Below are positions 6,872 through 7,432 of a stretch of 7,432 nucleotides of DNA, one piece after another. Every line of letters starts with the position of its first letter. Positions within the stretch are counted from its first letter, which is position 1. The DNA is from Rubrobacter sp. (GTDB taxonomy: Bacteria; Actinomycetota; Rubrobacteria; Rubrobacterales; Rubrobacteraceae): NCBI GenBank assembly GCA_016781725.1, contig JADDPU010000189.1, forward strand, positions 1 through 7,432, read 5' to 3'. The notes under the pieces are model-generated. The model made no database searches. It worked only from the letters and a program-made list of their open reading frames with translations, and was not told where the DNA came from. A program made the position numbers and the translations under genes.

Positions 6872-7276
6872 CTACGCCCTTCGGGCCAGAGGGGTTGTCC
6901 GGTGGGGGCGGGCGGCTATGCCACGCGCGCTCTCGGGCCTCCTGTCCGCGGCGCGCTCCCGCGTGCCGGTGGCCTCGGCCGGTTGGGGCTCCTCGAACTC
7001 CTCGGTGAGGACGTAGCGGGCGCGGGCGTCGCCGTACTCGATCACCCTCGCGCCGCCCACGGGCGCGGACCGGGCGTAGAGCCCGACCATCCCAACCAGG
7101 AGCAGCGTCATGGCGAACAGGATCACGCCCAACCCGACGGCCTGGTAGCCCGTGTTCGCAGCCTCGCCGAGGCCGGGGACGTAGATGGTCAGGTTCAGCA
7201 GGTCGGAGAAGATCATCAACACCCCGCTTGCTATGGCCGCCGGCCCAACATATCTTCCCAAGTCCGAGATCTTCAT
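6872..7276 (-). CDS. Hypothetical small membrane protein with two transmembrane helices
   Basis: Not recognised as a named family. From ATG 7276 it has 134 residues. There are two clear hydrophobic segments, at about 10-32 (VGPAAIASGVLMIFSDLL core) and 44-68 (AVGLGVILFAMTLLLVGMVG core), joined by a short loop, then LYARS. The remaining roughly 65 residues are polar, rich in Arg, Glu and Ala, probably disordered, and would lie on one side of the membrane. The N-terminal layout and the VGLYAR turn recall larger four-helix membrane proteins I associate with Rubrobacter; here the second helix pair is absent, so it may be a shortened relative. ATG 7276 is preferred because GAGGAG lies six bases upstream. 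ATGs at 7297 and 7309 are in frame. The stop is TAG at 6872-6874. It is convergent with the regulator, with a 42-base gap. Function unknown. Confidence 0.7.
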   Translation of the reverse strand: MKISDLGRYVGPAAIASGVLMIFSDLLNLTIYVPGLGEAANTGYQAVGLGVILFAMTLLLVGMVGLYARSAPVGGARVIEYGDARARYVLTEEFEEPQPAEATGTRERAADRRPESARGIAARPHRTTPLARRA

Positions 7277-7282
7277 TTGCGT

Positions 7283-7288
7283 CTCCTC
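7283..7288 (-). promoter_or_regulatory. Ribosome binding site of the small membrane protein gene
   Basis: Minus-strand GAGGAG lies six bases before the ATG at 7276, ideal spacing. The two earlier in-frame ATGs (7297, 7309) have weaker purine stretches, so the shorter protein is the better reading. Confidence 0.65.
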
Positions 7289-7341
7289 TCTCTCCATGTG
7301 ACCTCTCATGCACCCACCTTAGCGGGCGGTCGTCTCCGGAA

Positions 7342-7360
7342 CGTTACGAGAAGCGTTACG
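7342..7360. repeat. Tandem CGTTACG direct repeat upstream of the membrane protein gene
   Basis: CGTTACG occurs at 7342-7348 and again at 7354-7360, a 12-base period, 66-84 bases upstream of the membrane gene's start. The 8-mer CGTTACGA at 7342-7349 also occurs at 3806-3813 upstream of the regulator. It could be an operator. No convincing -35/-10 pair was found next to it on either strand. Confidence 0.3.
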
Positions 7361-7406
7361 GCGAAGCCCCCCGAAAAAATACGGTGGGCGAAGCTTGGCT
7401 CGTGGC

Positions 7407-7432
7407 ACGCTTCATCGCGTGGCCCGAAGCGT
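7407..7432. repeat. Inverted repeat at the window edge
   Basis: ACGCTTC at 7407-7413 is the exact reverse complement of GAAGCGT at 7426-7432, with a 12-base spacer. The right arm ends at the last base of the window, so the stem may be longer. It could be a terminator stem of an unseen neighbour, an operator, or chance. Confidence 0.25.

Noticed and set aside
6830..6890. Bidirectional terminator between the convergent regulator and membrane gene
   Set aside because: Only a weak GCCC-TTC-GGGC stem (6876-6886) is seen, inside the membrane gene's coding end, with no T-run.
7277..7309. Longer start of the membrane protein at ATG 7309 or 7297
   Set aside because: Weaker ribosome binding sequences; the charged extension precedes a well-formed RBS and start at 7276. 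Not fully excluded.
7338..7360. ECF-sigma-like GGAAC ... GTTACG promoter on the plus strand
   Set aside because: The gap between GGAAC (7338-7342) and the putative -10 GTT (7355) is only about 12 bases, too short for a normal ECF promoter, and no downstream gene is visible.

Overview
The window is GC-rich and densely coding, with strong G/C preference at third codon positions and GTG/TTG start candidates. This points to a high-GC actinobacterium. The human-type transketolase and the BTAD-ATPase-TPR regulator resemble proteins I associate with Rubrobacter and its relatives, with Chloroflexi as the main alternative for the regulator. That placement comes from memory of the families, not from a search. 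No mobile element, CRISPR array, tRNA or rRNA was seen.

Layout. (1) 3-1604, minus strand: complete ATP-dependent phosphoenolpyruvate carboxykinase (pckA). (2) 1605-1817: divergent intergenic region with candidate promoters for both flanking genes and three copies of a CGTTTC/GAAACG element. (3) 1818-3692, plus strand: complete one-piece transketolase (tkt) of the short, animal-like type. (4) 3693-3898: a strong GC-rich hairpin that probably ends tkt transcription, then a good -35/-10 promoter overlapped by an 11-bp-period repeat. (5) 3899-6829, plus strand: a 976-residue regulator with an N-terminal SARP-like DNA-binding/BTAD module, a STAND-type ATPase and about seven C-terminal TPRs. (6) 6872-7276, minus strand: a small two-helix membrane protein of unknown function, convergent with the regulator. 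(7) 7277-7432: its upstream region, with a tandem CGTTACG repeat and an inverted repeat cut by the window edge.

How the genes may work together. pckA makes PEP from oxaloacetate at the entry to gluconeogenesis. Transketolase moves two-carbon units between sugar phosphates in the non-oxidative pentose phosphate (or Calvin) pathway. Their shared divergent promoter region makes coordinated control of central carbon metabolism plausible. The large regulator has its own promoter behind a terminator, so it is probably a separate transcription unit. An 8-mer shared between its upstream region and that of the small membrane gene suggests, weakly, that it could control both itself and that gene. The enzymes are ordinary housekeeping genes. 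The less-described parts are the regulator, its CxxHxHx5CxxC cluster, the candidate operators and the membrane protein. I see no convincing evidence of a wholly new multi-gene system.
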